Source of the DNA: Caenorhabditis remanei | Taxonomy: Eukaryota > Nematoda > Chromadorea > Rhabditida > Rhabditidae | DNA: 64,000 nt | NCBI RefSeq assembly: GCF_010183535.1 | Contig: NC_071331.1 | Span: forward strand, 18,724,001 to 18,788,000 | Direction of reading: 5' to 3' | In this document: positions 24,501 through 35,300 of the stretch, piece after piece | Numbering within the stretch: position 1 is the stretch's first letter | Layout of the letters: the number at the start of each line of letters is the position of its first letter | Position numbers and translations under genes: made by a program | Notes under the pieces: generated by a model | The model's database searches: none | What the model saw: the letters and a program-made list of their open reading frames with translations, nothing else | What the model was told of the DNA's origin: nothing

Positions 24501-24967
24501 AAAATGCATTTTTCGAACGATTTTCAGAAAGAAAATGCGGATTTTAGACAATTTAGCGCGAATTCTAGAAATTAGAAATCGGCTGTGAAAATATTAAATA
24601 AAAATACTGAAACTGGAACCTGCTAACTTTCTGAGCTCTCACATCACGGTCCCCTCGAATCATACTGTGTCCACTTCCGATTCAACCTGTCCTTACACTA
24701 ATTTCAAAACCGTTTATCGCCCCCCTCTTTAACCCCAATAACCTTGTAATTTCTACTAAACTGACCACATCTGTTCCAGATGTTTTTTTCTTCACCAATT
24801 TTATTCCTTTAATTTCCCCCATTTTCTCGAAATCAATCATTCCCCTCTCCCCTAAATACCTAAACTGTCTGCTGACCATTTTAATTGCTTCCCCCCTTTC
24901 CTCTTTTTTTCTCAATCGGAACGAAATGATGATTTCTGATACCAGAGAAGGTGTCGGAGATAATGAG

Positions 24968-25048
24968 AAAATGGCTTTGATCCTTATTTATGTGTCGTTT
25001 TGATAAGGGGCTGACCTGCTTTGATGGGATGGATTTAGACTCGTCTGG
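24968..25048. repeat. ~80 bp unit, inverted copy at 26,563-26,640
   Basis: TTTGATCCTTATTTATGTGT, GACCTGCTTTGATGGGATGG, ATTTAGACTCGTCTGGCGCC. The inverse of these words is found at 26,563-26,640 in the opposite order. It directly precedes the second copy of the duplicated segment. Confidence 0.65.
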
Positions 25049-25054
25049 CGCCAG

Positions 25055-25528
25055 GCCAAGAACATTAATTATAAGGGATACTGTGGACTAGTTAGCAATA
25101 CTCGACTAGAGATCCCTGGCTTCTACAGTATCCTAGAGATGGAGGAGTACTGTATGTAAGTCTAGTTAGCGAGATCCGGGTAGTCACTATATTGAAGACT
25201 TGAACATTGTCAGTCCCCCTCTATTGTTATGTCTAGTCCATTTACACACTCACTGATCGTAAATAACTAATCGAATGACAGACACTTTTCCAACGTGCCA
25301 TTCAGAGAGAACCATGATAAGAAGTTGGCTCCTGGGAAGAACGTGATACTTATCTCTGAAACCTCATGGACCTTTTGTCGGGATCGAGTTGTTGTTGTAG
25401 TTGAGAGGAGAGTGTGTGATGGATCACTTTCTTTGACGCTTTGATGCTAATTGGGGTGGTGGGTAATTATAGTGGATGGAGGGTCTTTTGAGATGTTTGC
25501 TGTAAATAAGACACGGTAACTTGTGAAG
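25055..25528. repeat. Duplicated non-coding segment, copy 2
   Basis: Same sequence as 21,125-21,543, direct orientation, about 4 kb apart. The shared core from GAGATCCGGGTAG onwards runs ~360 bases with few differences. An extra ~50 bases near 25,085-25,140 are absent from copy 1. Confidence 0.75.
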
Positions 25529-26562
25529 ATATTCTACCCCTAAAGGTTCCAGCCAACTTTCAATTCTTTTCTGACAGGTTTTAAAGACTATTGAGCTCTT
25601 CCCGCCAGTTTCAACAATTTTATCCCGCCAGAGGAGCGCTAGAAATTCAATATTGAAAGTTTTTGCATTTTTCTCGGACTTTTGTTGATTTTGAGCGTTT
25701 TTTTCGATGAAAAATTAGTTTTTTCATAATTTTCAGTAAAAAATCCGGTTTCTCGGGAGTTTTTTTCAAACTAAAATGCCCAAAAAGCGATTTTAGCCGA
25801 TTTTGACCATGAAACCCCCTATATCTCTCAATTTTCAGAAATATCAACTGCATCCTGTTAGGTGGTTTCATAGAGATGCTAGTTAGTTATTTCCGACAAT
25901 TTACTTCCAGCCTGAAGGTTTTGGTGCCTTCCAGTTCCTTCCAGTCCGTTTCAGACCTCTAAATGCAAATCCAGTTGTTCCAACTGTTCCCCATCGAATT
26001 TCCAGCCTCTTCCCCTCTATTTAACCTCTCTCTAAAGGCGTTTCCCTCTCTATTCATATCAACCTCAATTCCTCTCTCCCTAAACCGTTTCATCTCCTTC
26101 TCCATCCCACCCCTCATCTTCTTTCAATTCCTCTCCCATGTTTGCGGGTGATCACAGCGGGAAGCCCCCCTCTTCTCTTTTTGATTTCCGATTTCCGCCC
26201 TTTTTTCAAACAATTGCTGAATCTACCACCTGCCATCTTCTGTGAATATTCTTTTTGTTTTTCATGTTTTACCCATCACTAAATTAATCCAACCGTCAAA
26301 AGAAGTATGTGGAGGGGATAAGCCAGAAGCCCCCGGTTAAACGGAACGGAGATTTTAATCGGGTAAATACAGGTTGGACAAGGGGGGGACCTCTTTTCGA
26401 ACAGCAACAGATGTTTTCTAGTGGTGAAGAGGCTTCTCAAATTTCATAAGGAGTAGTCTAGCAGAGCGTGTTTGAAAAAAATTGTAACTGTATCTCCAGA
26501 GTATTGTAGAAGTTATGAATCCAATCGTTATCTGAGTTTTTGGTAACTAGTCTACAGTATCC

Positions 26563-26640
26563 CCTGGCGCCAAACGAATTTAAATCCATCCCAAAGCAGG
26601 TTAGTCTTATCAAAACCATACATAAATAAGGATGAAGGTG
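26563..26640. repeat. Inverted copy of the 24,968 unit
   Basis: CCTGGCGCCAAACGAATT, CCATCCCAAAGCAGGTTAG and ATACATAAATAAGGATG are the complement of the unit at 24,968-25,048. Together they bracket ~1.5 kb that includes the second copy of the duplicated segment. Confidence 0.65.
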
Positions 26641-26930
26641 ATACCGAAGATTGGGAAGACGTCATGCCTAGTGTACCTCTGGCGCGTTTCCCTATTGAAA
26701 ACGTTACCAGAATCTCGGGAAACCCCTTCCCGACGTCTTCAGAATTGAGCCTCCCCTTCCCTTCTGCTCATTTCCGTTTATCCCCCCCCCCCCCCTCCTT
26801 TTCTACCGTCACCCTACTGGCAATTATATGTTTCACCCAAAACAATCCCTTTGTTCATCCACTGCTTATCTTCACGTTCTCTCGGAATAATTTACAACCA
26901 AAGAGGTGAGAACTCGAAAGAACAAAGGAG

Positions 26931-26978
26931 ACCTTCCTCAGTGTCACTTTTTAAACGGAAGTGACACTGAGAAAGGTT
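26931..26978. repeat. 19-bp hairpin with one mismatch
   Basis: The left arm ends CTCAGTGTCACTT, then a nine-base loop, then AAGTGACACTGAG. Outside a single mismatch five more pairs follow. It is shorter than a typical miRNA precursor. Confidence 0.7.
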
Positions 26979-27589
26979 TTTGGAGGGGGACCCTGATATT
27001 AAAGGGGATAATTGGATGGGAAATCTAACCTTTCTGTTTTAGATAGGACAGCTCTCCACAGAATCCTCCGGAAGCCTTCAAACCCCATTTTATTTTTGAA
27101 ATTGTATCTTTTTTCCATCCTTATTGCCACCCGGATTATCCTGTTATTTGTAACCCCGTTCTAGTCACTTTTCAAAAACAATACCATCTGCTCATCAATC
27201 GGATTCTTCTAAGGCTTCCCCCCATTCAGGATACTGTAGTAGAATTCAAATTTAAATAAAAAGTTTGATCTCACGGAGAGAAAATAAGGGATATGTTTTT
27301 GTTTCGGGAGGCCCGACACCTGCCGACTTTTCGTCTAGAAGGTCGAGAAAAGGAAACATTTTTGTTTTGGGAATTTGAGGAATTCGGATTTGAAAACTTA
27401 GTGGAGAAGAAGGGGGTACGGTAGTGGGAGTAGGAGCGTGAGGAAGAAAACTAAGCTAGCTGAAAATCGAGATTTTATTGAAAATGGCTACATCTTTTTA
27501 CAGTATCTTTAAAAATTGAAAACTGAAAACTAGAAGGTCTAGAGGATTCTGAAGCCGGTAAGCTCAAAACAAAGCAGATTTCAATACTT

Positions 27590-27838
27590 ACAACGGGACG
27601 GGCCGATTTGAGAATTTTCACCGGGTACAAGAAATGGTCACAGTTCAAGAATTTGAAAATTTGATTTTTTTTTTGAAATTTTCTTGATTGTTCTGCAAAA
27701 AGTAGAATTTTCGACAAGTTTTTAACTATCGATAAAAACTCGACCGTATCGTTAATTGAAATTTCAGAAAATTTCGAAAAAAATTTTTGAAAAATTGTGC
27801 ACAATTTTTGACTCCGGGCCGATATTTTGCAAGTCTGC
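27590..27838. repeat. Family R2 repeat, copy 2
   Basis: The left part has ACGGGACGGGCCGATTTGAG and the right part CCGGGCCGATATTTTGCAAG. The filler is T-rich, as in copy 1. The ends are more diverged. Confidence 0.55.
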
Positions 27839-28349
27839 AGGTTTCCAAGTTCTCATTGTCAAAGTCAATAACATCCGCTGAAATTCTGTTTTTTCTCTGA
27901 ATCTTGAATGTTTTCGAGTTTCTCTTTCGAACGAAATTTCAATAAGATTCTTTATTTACATTTAATTTTCCCATTTTTTCGTGTTTTTTCCAGATTTTTC
28001 TAAATTCCAGACTCCCCTCCCAATCTGAAACTCCCTGTATTTCCCATAAACTTCTTCGCTTCCTTCATTTTTCTATCCATCAAATTGTCATCTTTGACCC
28101 TCTCCACCCCTCTTCATTCTCCTCTCCCTTCCCTCCTCCCTAAGCCCCGCCCCTTCAACAAGTCCCACCTCCTGCCAAGACTCCCAATGTCATCTACTCA
28201 TACCTCCTTCAGTTTTTGAGGACTTGGTTTTTTGGAGAAAGGTTTGGCGATCATCTCATGAGGCCTTATCATAGCTTCAACGCCTCCTCACGTCTTTTAT
28301 TTCCCTCTGTCCTCCAGAACTGTTCATATTTCCAGACGTCTCTATCAGA

Positions 28350-31246
28350 ATGAACGACGTGACAACCTCCTCGGTCTTCCTGGATTCTCTGTTCATAGAT
28401 GACTCTCTGATCACATGTGAAGTATGTTTCGAAGCATTCAATCATCAGACTCGCCCTCCGAAACTCCTCCCCTGTGGACACAATTTCTGCGAGTCGTGCA
28501 TTTTCAGTCTATGTCTTCATCAGGAGGTAAGTGTAGAGATTTCAAGAAGCAACTTGATCTGAATCTGAAGTTTCGGAATTTCAGTCTTGAAAAGAAAAAT
28601 TCATAGATTTTTGAGTTTGATGAGAAATAGGAAAATACTAGAATACCGTAAAACCTGTAATAGAGGCGGACCTAGCGGTGCTTGTTCGCAGCGGTGCATC
28701 TCGTTCCCCAAAGGAAATGTCAAAAAGCTTTTAACTGACAAAATATAGCTTAATATTTCTTCAGTTGAAATAGTTTTCATATCTTTAAAGACAGCCGAGA
28801 TATGATGCTCCAAACTCTTGCAAACGGACGCGCCTATATTACAGGTTTTACGGTAACCAATTTCAGTTCGTGTACTCGAAATGTGGCGGAAATTCAAAAT
28901 TTGAAACTTTTCCCCACTTTTCTACCATTTTTCCAAACCAATTTGTTTTTCAGTACTACCTCCTCGACTCGATCAAATGCCCCACATGTCGTCGAGAATT
29001 CACAATGAAGACTGCTCGTCAAGCACCCACCAACTATGATCTTTGCAGTAAGTTTGAAACCGTTTGGCGCGCTTTTGACGCGTTAGTAATCCCTTTCCCT
29101 TTCTTCAGAAATTCTTGAAAACTTGTGGAAACGAAAAGAGCAGAATGTGACAGTGATTGAAGTACCTGACAAATCTTCCGACCTTCCTCCACCAATGAAA
29201 GAAGTTACTGTATCTCGCAAAATGACGTCATCTCTATCAGCTGCCACATCGACTGAACAGAAAAATCCACGCCATCATCATCATGTGAGCAAGAAAATGA
29301 AGGCGTTGGCGAAGAGATCGGAGGAGAGCAAACATTTGAAATGTGCGGATTGTCACAGGAAGATCTCGCAGAAGAACTTATTCCGAGTTTCCAGATATTG
29401 TGTCGATTGTACGAGTACTAGTCGGATGGTGAGTATGGGGATTAGGTCATTGTTACAGTACCAGCCAAAAGGTTTTAAACTTTGGCCGTTTTCAGTTGAA
29501 ATTGGGTAACTTTGAGAGAGTGTCATGGTAATACTGATTGTCCCATCAAGTGGATTTTTAATGAATTTTTTGCACGGACCCTCCCTAGAGAGTTATGGTC
29601 ATTTTTAGACGACAGCTCAAAAATCGCACTATTTTGCACTGAAATTAGTCGATTTAAGGGAGAAATTACTTTGTCGATGCGTAACTTGCTAGAGAGTGAC
29701 CGTACAAAAAAGTTGTAAACTACAAAAATTAAGCTCTACTTTTGATATGTATAAATCGTTAAAAATCTATTTTATGGGATAATCAGTATTACCTAGACAC
29801 TCTCTCAAAATTGGACAATTTCAATTTCAACTGAAAACGGTCAAAGTTTACAACCTTTGGAAATAGTACTGTTAGAAGGTTTAGGTTCATAAAATAATCT
29901 TTAAACTTTTCAAATTTTATCATTTTTCCAGACAATCGTGTGCCTGGAATGCTGTGTCAACCATCACAATGGACACGAACTTCTCACCGAAGACGCCCTC
30001 CATCACAACCAACTGAAAACTATCACGGAACTCCGAAAACTTCGTCACAAAATCCTCGATATCTCAGATGAATTCGACACTCGTTCAGAAGAAATCAGAA
30101 TGTCCGGAATGGAGGTCTGCGGATCGCTGGTAGCTGAGAAGCAGAGTCTTTTGACCTACACACTGGCTTCAATCGATGACGTCATGCGACGGATTGAGAC
30201 CTCTCCGATACTATTCCCTCCTGTTTTGAGGAGTATCAGAGATGAACAATCTCATAACTTCTCTAGATTAGAGAAGTTGGGAATTCAGTTGGAGAAGTCA
30301 CTGGTGTCAAGAAAAAACACCAAACCGACAAGTCTTACATTCATTGAAAATATGAATGAATCAGATATCCAGGGACCTTCGGGATTGGGACCAAAACCTC
30401 CAAAAGGTGTCGGTCTCAGCCTAAACCGATCCCTCTCACTCCGCCAATCAAGAGTCTCCCTTCGTGGAGACAGAGATGATTCCCTCTTCCATGAATCCAT
30501 TGCTTCCCTGGTCCGCCTGATGCATAAACATCCAATGTGTCTTCAACTGGACTTCCATCACTCTACAGTAAACCCAAAAGATACTGTAGAACAACGAAAG
30601 CAAAAGATTATGTCATGTGCCCACGCGACGACTTGTATGCTGGATATCGACACTCAGATCTCGATGGTTCCCTTGTTTGCTGACGTCTTATTGAACTGCT
30701 TCTACCAATTGAATCGTCTCTCGAAGAACAAATTTGTTGGAGACAAGAAGTCGTTCAGAAGAATTGATATCTGGAAACAGATTCAGGATAGTTATACGGT
30801 TCTGTTTGGTATCACTGCTAAACACTTCCCATCTCATCATCCGGAGAGAGTCGACATTTTGGACGACTTGGCTTATTTATGTCATTTGTACAGTGATGTG
30901 GCAGATCAGGTAAGTGTGGGGAACTGTCTGGGTGTCCGATGGTCCGGATGTCCAGTGTTTTAAAGTTTCTTTCAAAACTCCTATCTTCCAGGGTACCGTA
31001 ACCATCTGCCTAATCGAAGCCGCCCGTGCTCGTGCCTCCGACCCCACTGGACTCTCCGATATCGAGCAACAGAGAACTCAGGAACGTCTCGAATTGATCG
31101 ATGAACATCTCACAGAGTGCCGTCGCCTTCAGAAGCTTCTCGAACTCCGGAAAACTTCGAAAACCAAGAAAAGTGGAGGGCTGAAGCGTCTTTTCGGTGG
31201 TTGCTTCACTTCTCAGGAGTTGGTTAATGAATCACTTGTTTATTGA
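28350..31246 (+). CDS. TRIM-type protein: RING finger plus B-box, likely E3 ubiquitin ligase
   Basis: Exons 28350-28526, 28954-29047, 29109-29428, 29932-30909 and 30992-31246 join in phase to 607 aa. TTTCCAG ending at 28,335 is a likely trans-splice acceptor; AATAAA is at 31,336. Residues 23-71 are a complete C3HC4 RING (C23, C26, C42, H44, C47, C50, C68, C71), split by intron 1. Residues 169-212 look like a B-box (C169, C172, C188, C191, C201, C204, His208/209, H212). Helical, coiled-coil-prone sequence follows (~220-320), then a Pro/Ser linker and a helical C-terminal region with LLELRKTSKTKK. No NHL, SPRY or FN3 domain is visible. RING proteins of this type pass ubiquitin from an E2 to a substrate; the target is unknown. 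Introns 1 and 3 each host a MITE. Confidence 0.85.
28646..28853. mobile_element. R4 MITE copy 2, in TRIM gene intron 1
   Basis: TA-flanked, CCGTAAAACCTGTAATAGAG ... CTATATTACAGGTTTTACGG. Contains CTAGCGGTGCTTGTTCGCAG. The whole element lies in intron 28,527-28,953. Confidence 0.75.
29455..29871. mobile_element. R1 MITE copy 6, in TRIM gene intron 3
   Basis: TTACAGTACCAGCC ... AATAGTACTGTTA. Shares the full internal layout with the other copies. It accounts for most of the 503-base intron 29,429-29,931. Confidence 0.8.
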
Positions 31247-32370
31247 TTGATCAATTTATAACATTCTGTAGTTTGTAGTCTTATATATTGCTTTTTGATA
31301 CCGATTTATTGTCTGAAAGTTCCCGAGTTTGAAAGAATAAATAATCAAAAATCTATCCGTCACCATGTCTCTTATCACTTCACCCAAAAAAATCTACAGA
31401 AAAACAGAAGCGATTTGTGTTGTCCGGTTTGAAAGATTGCGCCAGATGATAAGGATTCATTGAAAATTAGGTCAAATTGGATGAGACGCCGGGCGCCACC
31501 TTAGCCTTTCAATTGACCAAGGACACTTAGCGGAACACTATTTTTCTTCATTACCTAACCGATTTAGTTTTCAACTTATTTTTTTCTCATTTTGTTGAAA
31601 ATTGACTCTTTTTGAATGTTTGAATGGGTTCTGAGGTCTGAAATAAATGACACCTACAGTATCGCTCAAAAGTATATTAAGTTTTCGTTTTTTCAGTTGA
31701 AAAAGTTCAACTTTGAGAGTTTGTCATGGTAATTCTGATTGTCCCATCAAGTAGATTTTTATCGAATTAAAGAGATTAAAAGTAGAGCTTCGTTTTCGTA
31801 GTTGACAACTTTTTTGCACGGGCACTCCCTAAAGAGTTATGCTCATTTTTAGGAGACAGCTCCAAAATCACTCTGATCGATTTGAGAGAAATTAATTTGT
31901 CGATATGTAACTTGCTAGGGCGTGTTTGTACAAAAAAGTTGTCGATTACAAAAATAAGGTTCTTCTCTTGGTCTGTAGGATTTATTAAATTTTTACTTGG
32001 TGAGACAATCAGTGATACCGTAACACCCTCTCAAAGTTGGACAATTTAAACTGAGAACGGCCAAAGTTTGTATCTTTTTGGACGGCACTGTATCTCTGCA
32101 ATCGTTATCGTCACTGAAAAATACTGAATTATACAAGTGTGAGAAATTTCATATAGATGATTTTTGTAGTTGATAGTTTTCAGATACCACTATCCCTTAT
32201 TGAACTATGAACACTAGAAGACAACGAGACGCTCTAGCTTCTCCGCGTCTCTCACTTTATGCTTTTGAGCTATCCAAAAACTGTTAGCTATAAAAATGAA
32301 GTCACTTATTTCTCAAATATAATCTGCTGCATCGTCAAATCTTTAACTTGTTTCCAGATTCTCCTTCAAA
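31247..32370. other. TRIM to cadherin intergenic region
   Basis: Contains the TRIM polyadenylation signal (31,336), an R1 MITE, and a palindromic block at ~32,215-32,270 (AGACAACGAGACGCTCTAGC / CTTCTCCGCGTCTC) of family R5. The ~270 bases before 32,371 are the only sequence free of R1 and so the likely cadherin promoter; TTTCCAG at 32,357 is a likely trans-splice site. Confidence 0.5.
31657..32090. mobile_element. R1 MITE copy 7, TA-flanked
   Basis: TA-CAGTATCGCTC ... GACGGCACTG-TA with the internal inverted blocks. It sits ~280 bases upstream of the cadherin start. Confidence 0.8.
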
Positions 32371-35300
32371 ATGAGAGAGTTTGCTCTCATTTGTTTCCTG
32401 CTTCCCGCAATTCTATCCCATGAATTTCATGTTCATTCAGTAAGTCTATTCTCTCAAAACTTTTATAACATAACTATTGTTTTCAGCTGAAACACGTGCA
32501 GAAGCGACATGACATCCCACTGGAATTCATCATGAATTCTCAGGAGCACTCGGATATCAGAAGATCAGTGCATATGGAGGAGGATAAGGAGAATCTGGAG
32601 AGGCTGTCGTCGGATAAGGTTAGTAGAGAGAAAGAGACGCAGAGAAACGAGACTGTCTGATTGTCTGCGCGTATCTATCTCTTTTTTTCGAGTTTTGATC
32701 GCATTTATTTCTTTTTTTTTCAATCTGGAAATCCAGTAACAACACGGAAAATTAAACATTTTATTAGTTTCGAGTAGTCAAGTAATAGAGAGTTAGAATT
32801 CCAAATGCTTTGAAAAATTTCTCCTTTTGACCATTGGTAAATGGATTGCCTACAATCTTTGTAGAATTTCCTGAAAAACAATCAGTTGTAACTGCGCTCC
32901 ATTGATAACAACTAACTGCATTTATGAAATCTGAAAAGTGATTGAATATTTGTATTTCTCCCTCGCTGTTGCTCCTCATTATTGTTGCGCGTAGAAGTTG
33001 AACAGATTCATTGCAACATCCTGTAAAATCATAGAGTAAGCTTGTGCGCTCTATTGATAATAACTCACCTTGTTTTCATACTATCCTATATCGGGGTCCA
33101 TGACGATAGTGGAGAGGAGAGGAGAGAAGAGAGGAGAGTTGAGGAGGGAGGGGAAATCGAGAACTGAATTTATCCACTGATCGTCTGGCCATATAAGGGG
33201 GAGAGGGGGACAAAAAAATGAGGGAATGGGGATATCGGGGGGTCACGGGAAAAATGATTTTTGAGTTATTGCTCTCCTCGAAAAAGAGAAAATCCACGTA
33301 TCCTCGAAATCTTAAAATCATTGGAAATGTGTCTTGATTATACTCATTCGGACCGTTTCAACGTGCTGAATCTGAAAATGCAAATATCAGAGCGAAGTTT
33401 TAGGCAATTTCAGTCAATTTTTGATGATTTTAATTGATTTTGGCTTAAAATTGCTCATTTCAGTTCGAGTTAAAAGCATTGCGGACATTTATTGCTATAA
33501 CTGCACTTTCAGCTCGCCAAGACGCTTCGAATGAGTATACTCACGAGCAGTTTTAGAGAAATTTAAATTTTTTCGGTCTCCAGTGGAATTCGGCCACTTT
33601 AAAGACGCATAGACCATAAATTTTTCAAATTTGAGCGAACCAAAGCATGACTATACTCATTTGAAGCGTCTCGACGTGCTGAATCAGGAAATCTGGGAGT
33701 TTAGAGGCGATTTCTTGTCTTCTGAAGCTTATATCTTTCGAACCACTGTATTGTCGAAATAAAAAAAGTGATACCCGGTGTTTGCGGACTTAATGGAAAA
33801 ATTATTAAAATTAGCAGTAAGTCCGCAAACACCGGGTATCACTTTTTTCATTTCGACAATAGCTATCAAAAAGTTGTCAACTGTCAAAATGATCATCTTG
33901 AGATTCTACACATTTCATTGGTTGACATCTTTTTGATATATTCACTAGTTTCAGAGATACAAGCGCTCAAATTGAATGAGTTCGAGTGAAGAGGAGTTAG
34001 GCCCAGGAGCCACGTGGTTTAAGTGCAAAAGACAGATCCTTCTTCCGCATAAATAAGTGATCCCCATCTGAAATCCCACAACAAAAAACAAAAAGATTGA
34101 TACAAAAATTTATTCAGTTCAAGTAGCTATATCGAGTTAGAATTCCCATCGATCCTCCCATCATTTGATCGATTCCATCTTTTTCATCATTCGTGAAGAT
34201 TATCGAATATTTGAATTGATAAATATTCTGAAAAACAATGGTTGTTTGAAACTACATGGATCTCAAACTCACTTGTTTCAGTATACGGAAAGAAGTCGAT
34301 TATTTTCTATAATCTCCAACTGCATTACGTGTCATTGAAATTTAAAGAAAATCGCAGTTGAGCAGGAGAGGAGAAGAAGAATAGAGAACTGAATTCATCG
34401 TTTGATTTTTGATTGATTGAGGGGCGGTGGCGGATGACGTGGAGATACGTGGAAACTAGGGTGACAGGGGATATGGGAGATCACGGTGAAATTAATATTT
34501 TATTCGAATTTGGGATATGGAAGGTCACGGAAATATTATTTTTCGTTACATGTTTTTTAAAAATTTTTCTGAAAGATAACAAAAGAAGAACGAAGTATCA
34601 GCTCGGCACAGTTCTCGCAACTGCGCTCCACCGAAATCCCCTCGAGGAATGTCTCTTTTTCTCTGAGTCTCTCAATTTCGCACACAATTTTCTTCGGTTT
34701 CGGTAGTGCGCGGTTGTAATCGTGCTGCGCGTGTCTCATAGTTGTACGGAATTAAACTATTCGATTTCCGGAATCCGGAAACCGCAACCAGAATGAAAAA
34801 AACCCGGAATTCCGAATGGTTTGCAAAATTTGCAAGAAAAGTCATTTTTTCTAGTGTTTTTAATGATAAATGAAGTTTAAGACTACTTTTAAGGATCAAA
34901 ACCGGAAAAAAGTACTATAGTCGTCTTTTAATACCAAAAAATTAAAAATTTTAACTTCCGGATTCCGGAAATCGGAAACTCAAAAAACCGGAACCCGGAA
35001 TTCCGGAAAACTGTGGTGTATCTCTCCTCTCCTCCCACTCATTTGATTTAATCCACTTTCCGAGAGACTATTACTATTTGAAGATAGATACGATAGGATT
35101 CTACTTTCCTTCGCTGAAAAAGAGTCTCTATTCAAATTGTTATCAGGGATGAATTTCACTTATAACAGCCAGTTATCCATCTCAAAATCTATCAATAACT
35201 ATAGAGATATAGAGAAACGAAAGTGTCTCGCCGTCTGCTCCTCTTCTCACTTCATGGTTTTATTTGGACCGTATACATCTTCAACTGTTAAAAGTAGTCA

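Larger units (their letters stand above)
15100..28349. other. Long gene-poor region (~13 kb)
   Basis: No gene with coherent exons was found between the phosphatase remnant and the TRIM gene. Visible content is MITEs and other repeats (listed separately), a (C)13 run near 26,768, a triple GCAACTGATTT-like repeat near 18,393-18,430, pyrimidine-rich tracts (20,000-20,060; 24,715-24,910; 28,010-28,180), and a ~370 bp segment present twice. Frames such as 22026-22394 (+), 23115-23378 (-) and 24682-24915 (-) are complements of low-complexity DNA or lack domains. The final part may be upstream control DNA for the TRIM gene. Confidence 0.5.

Noticed and set aside
24682..24915. 77-codon minus-strand frame of protein-like composition
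   Set aside because: The plus strand is a CT-rich tract; purine-rich complements commonly give Lys/Glu/Gly-rich frames. No domain, no signals.
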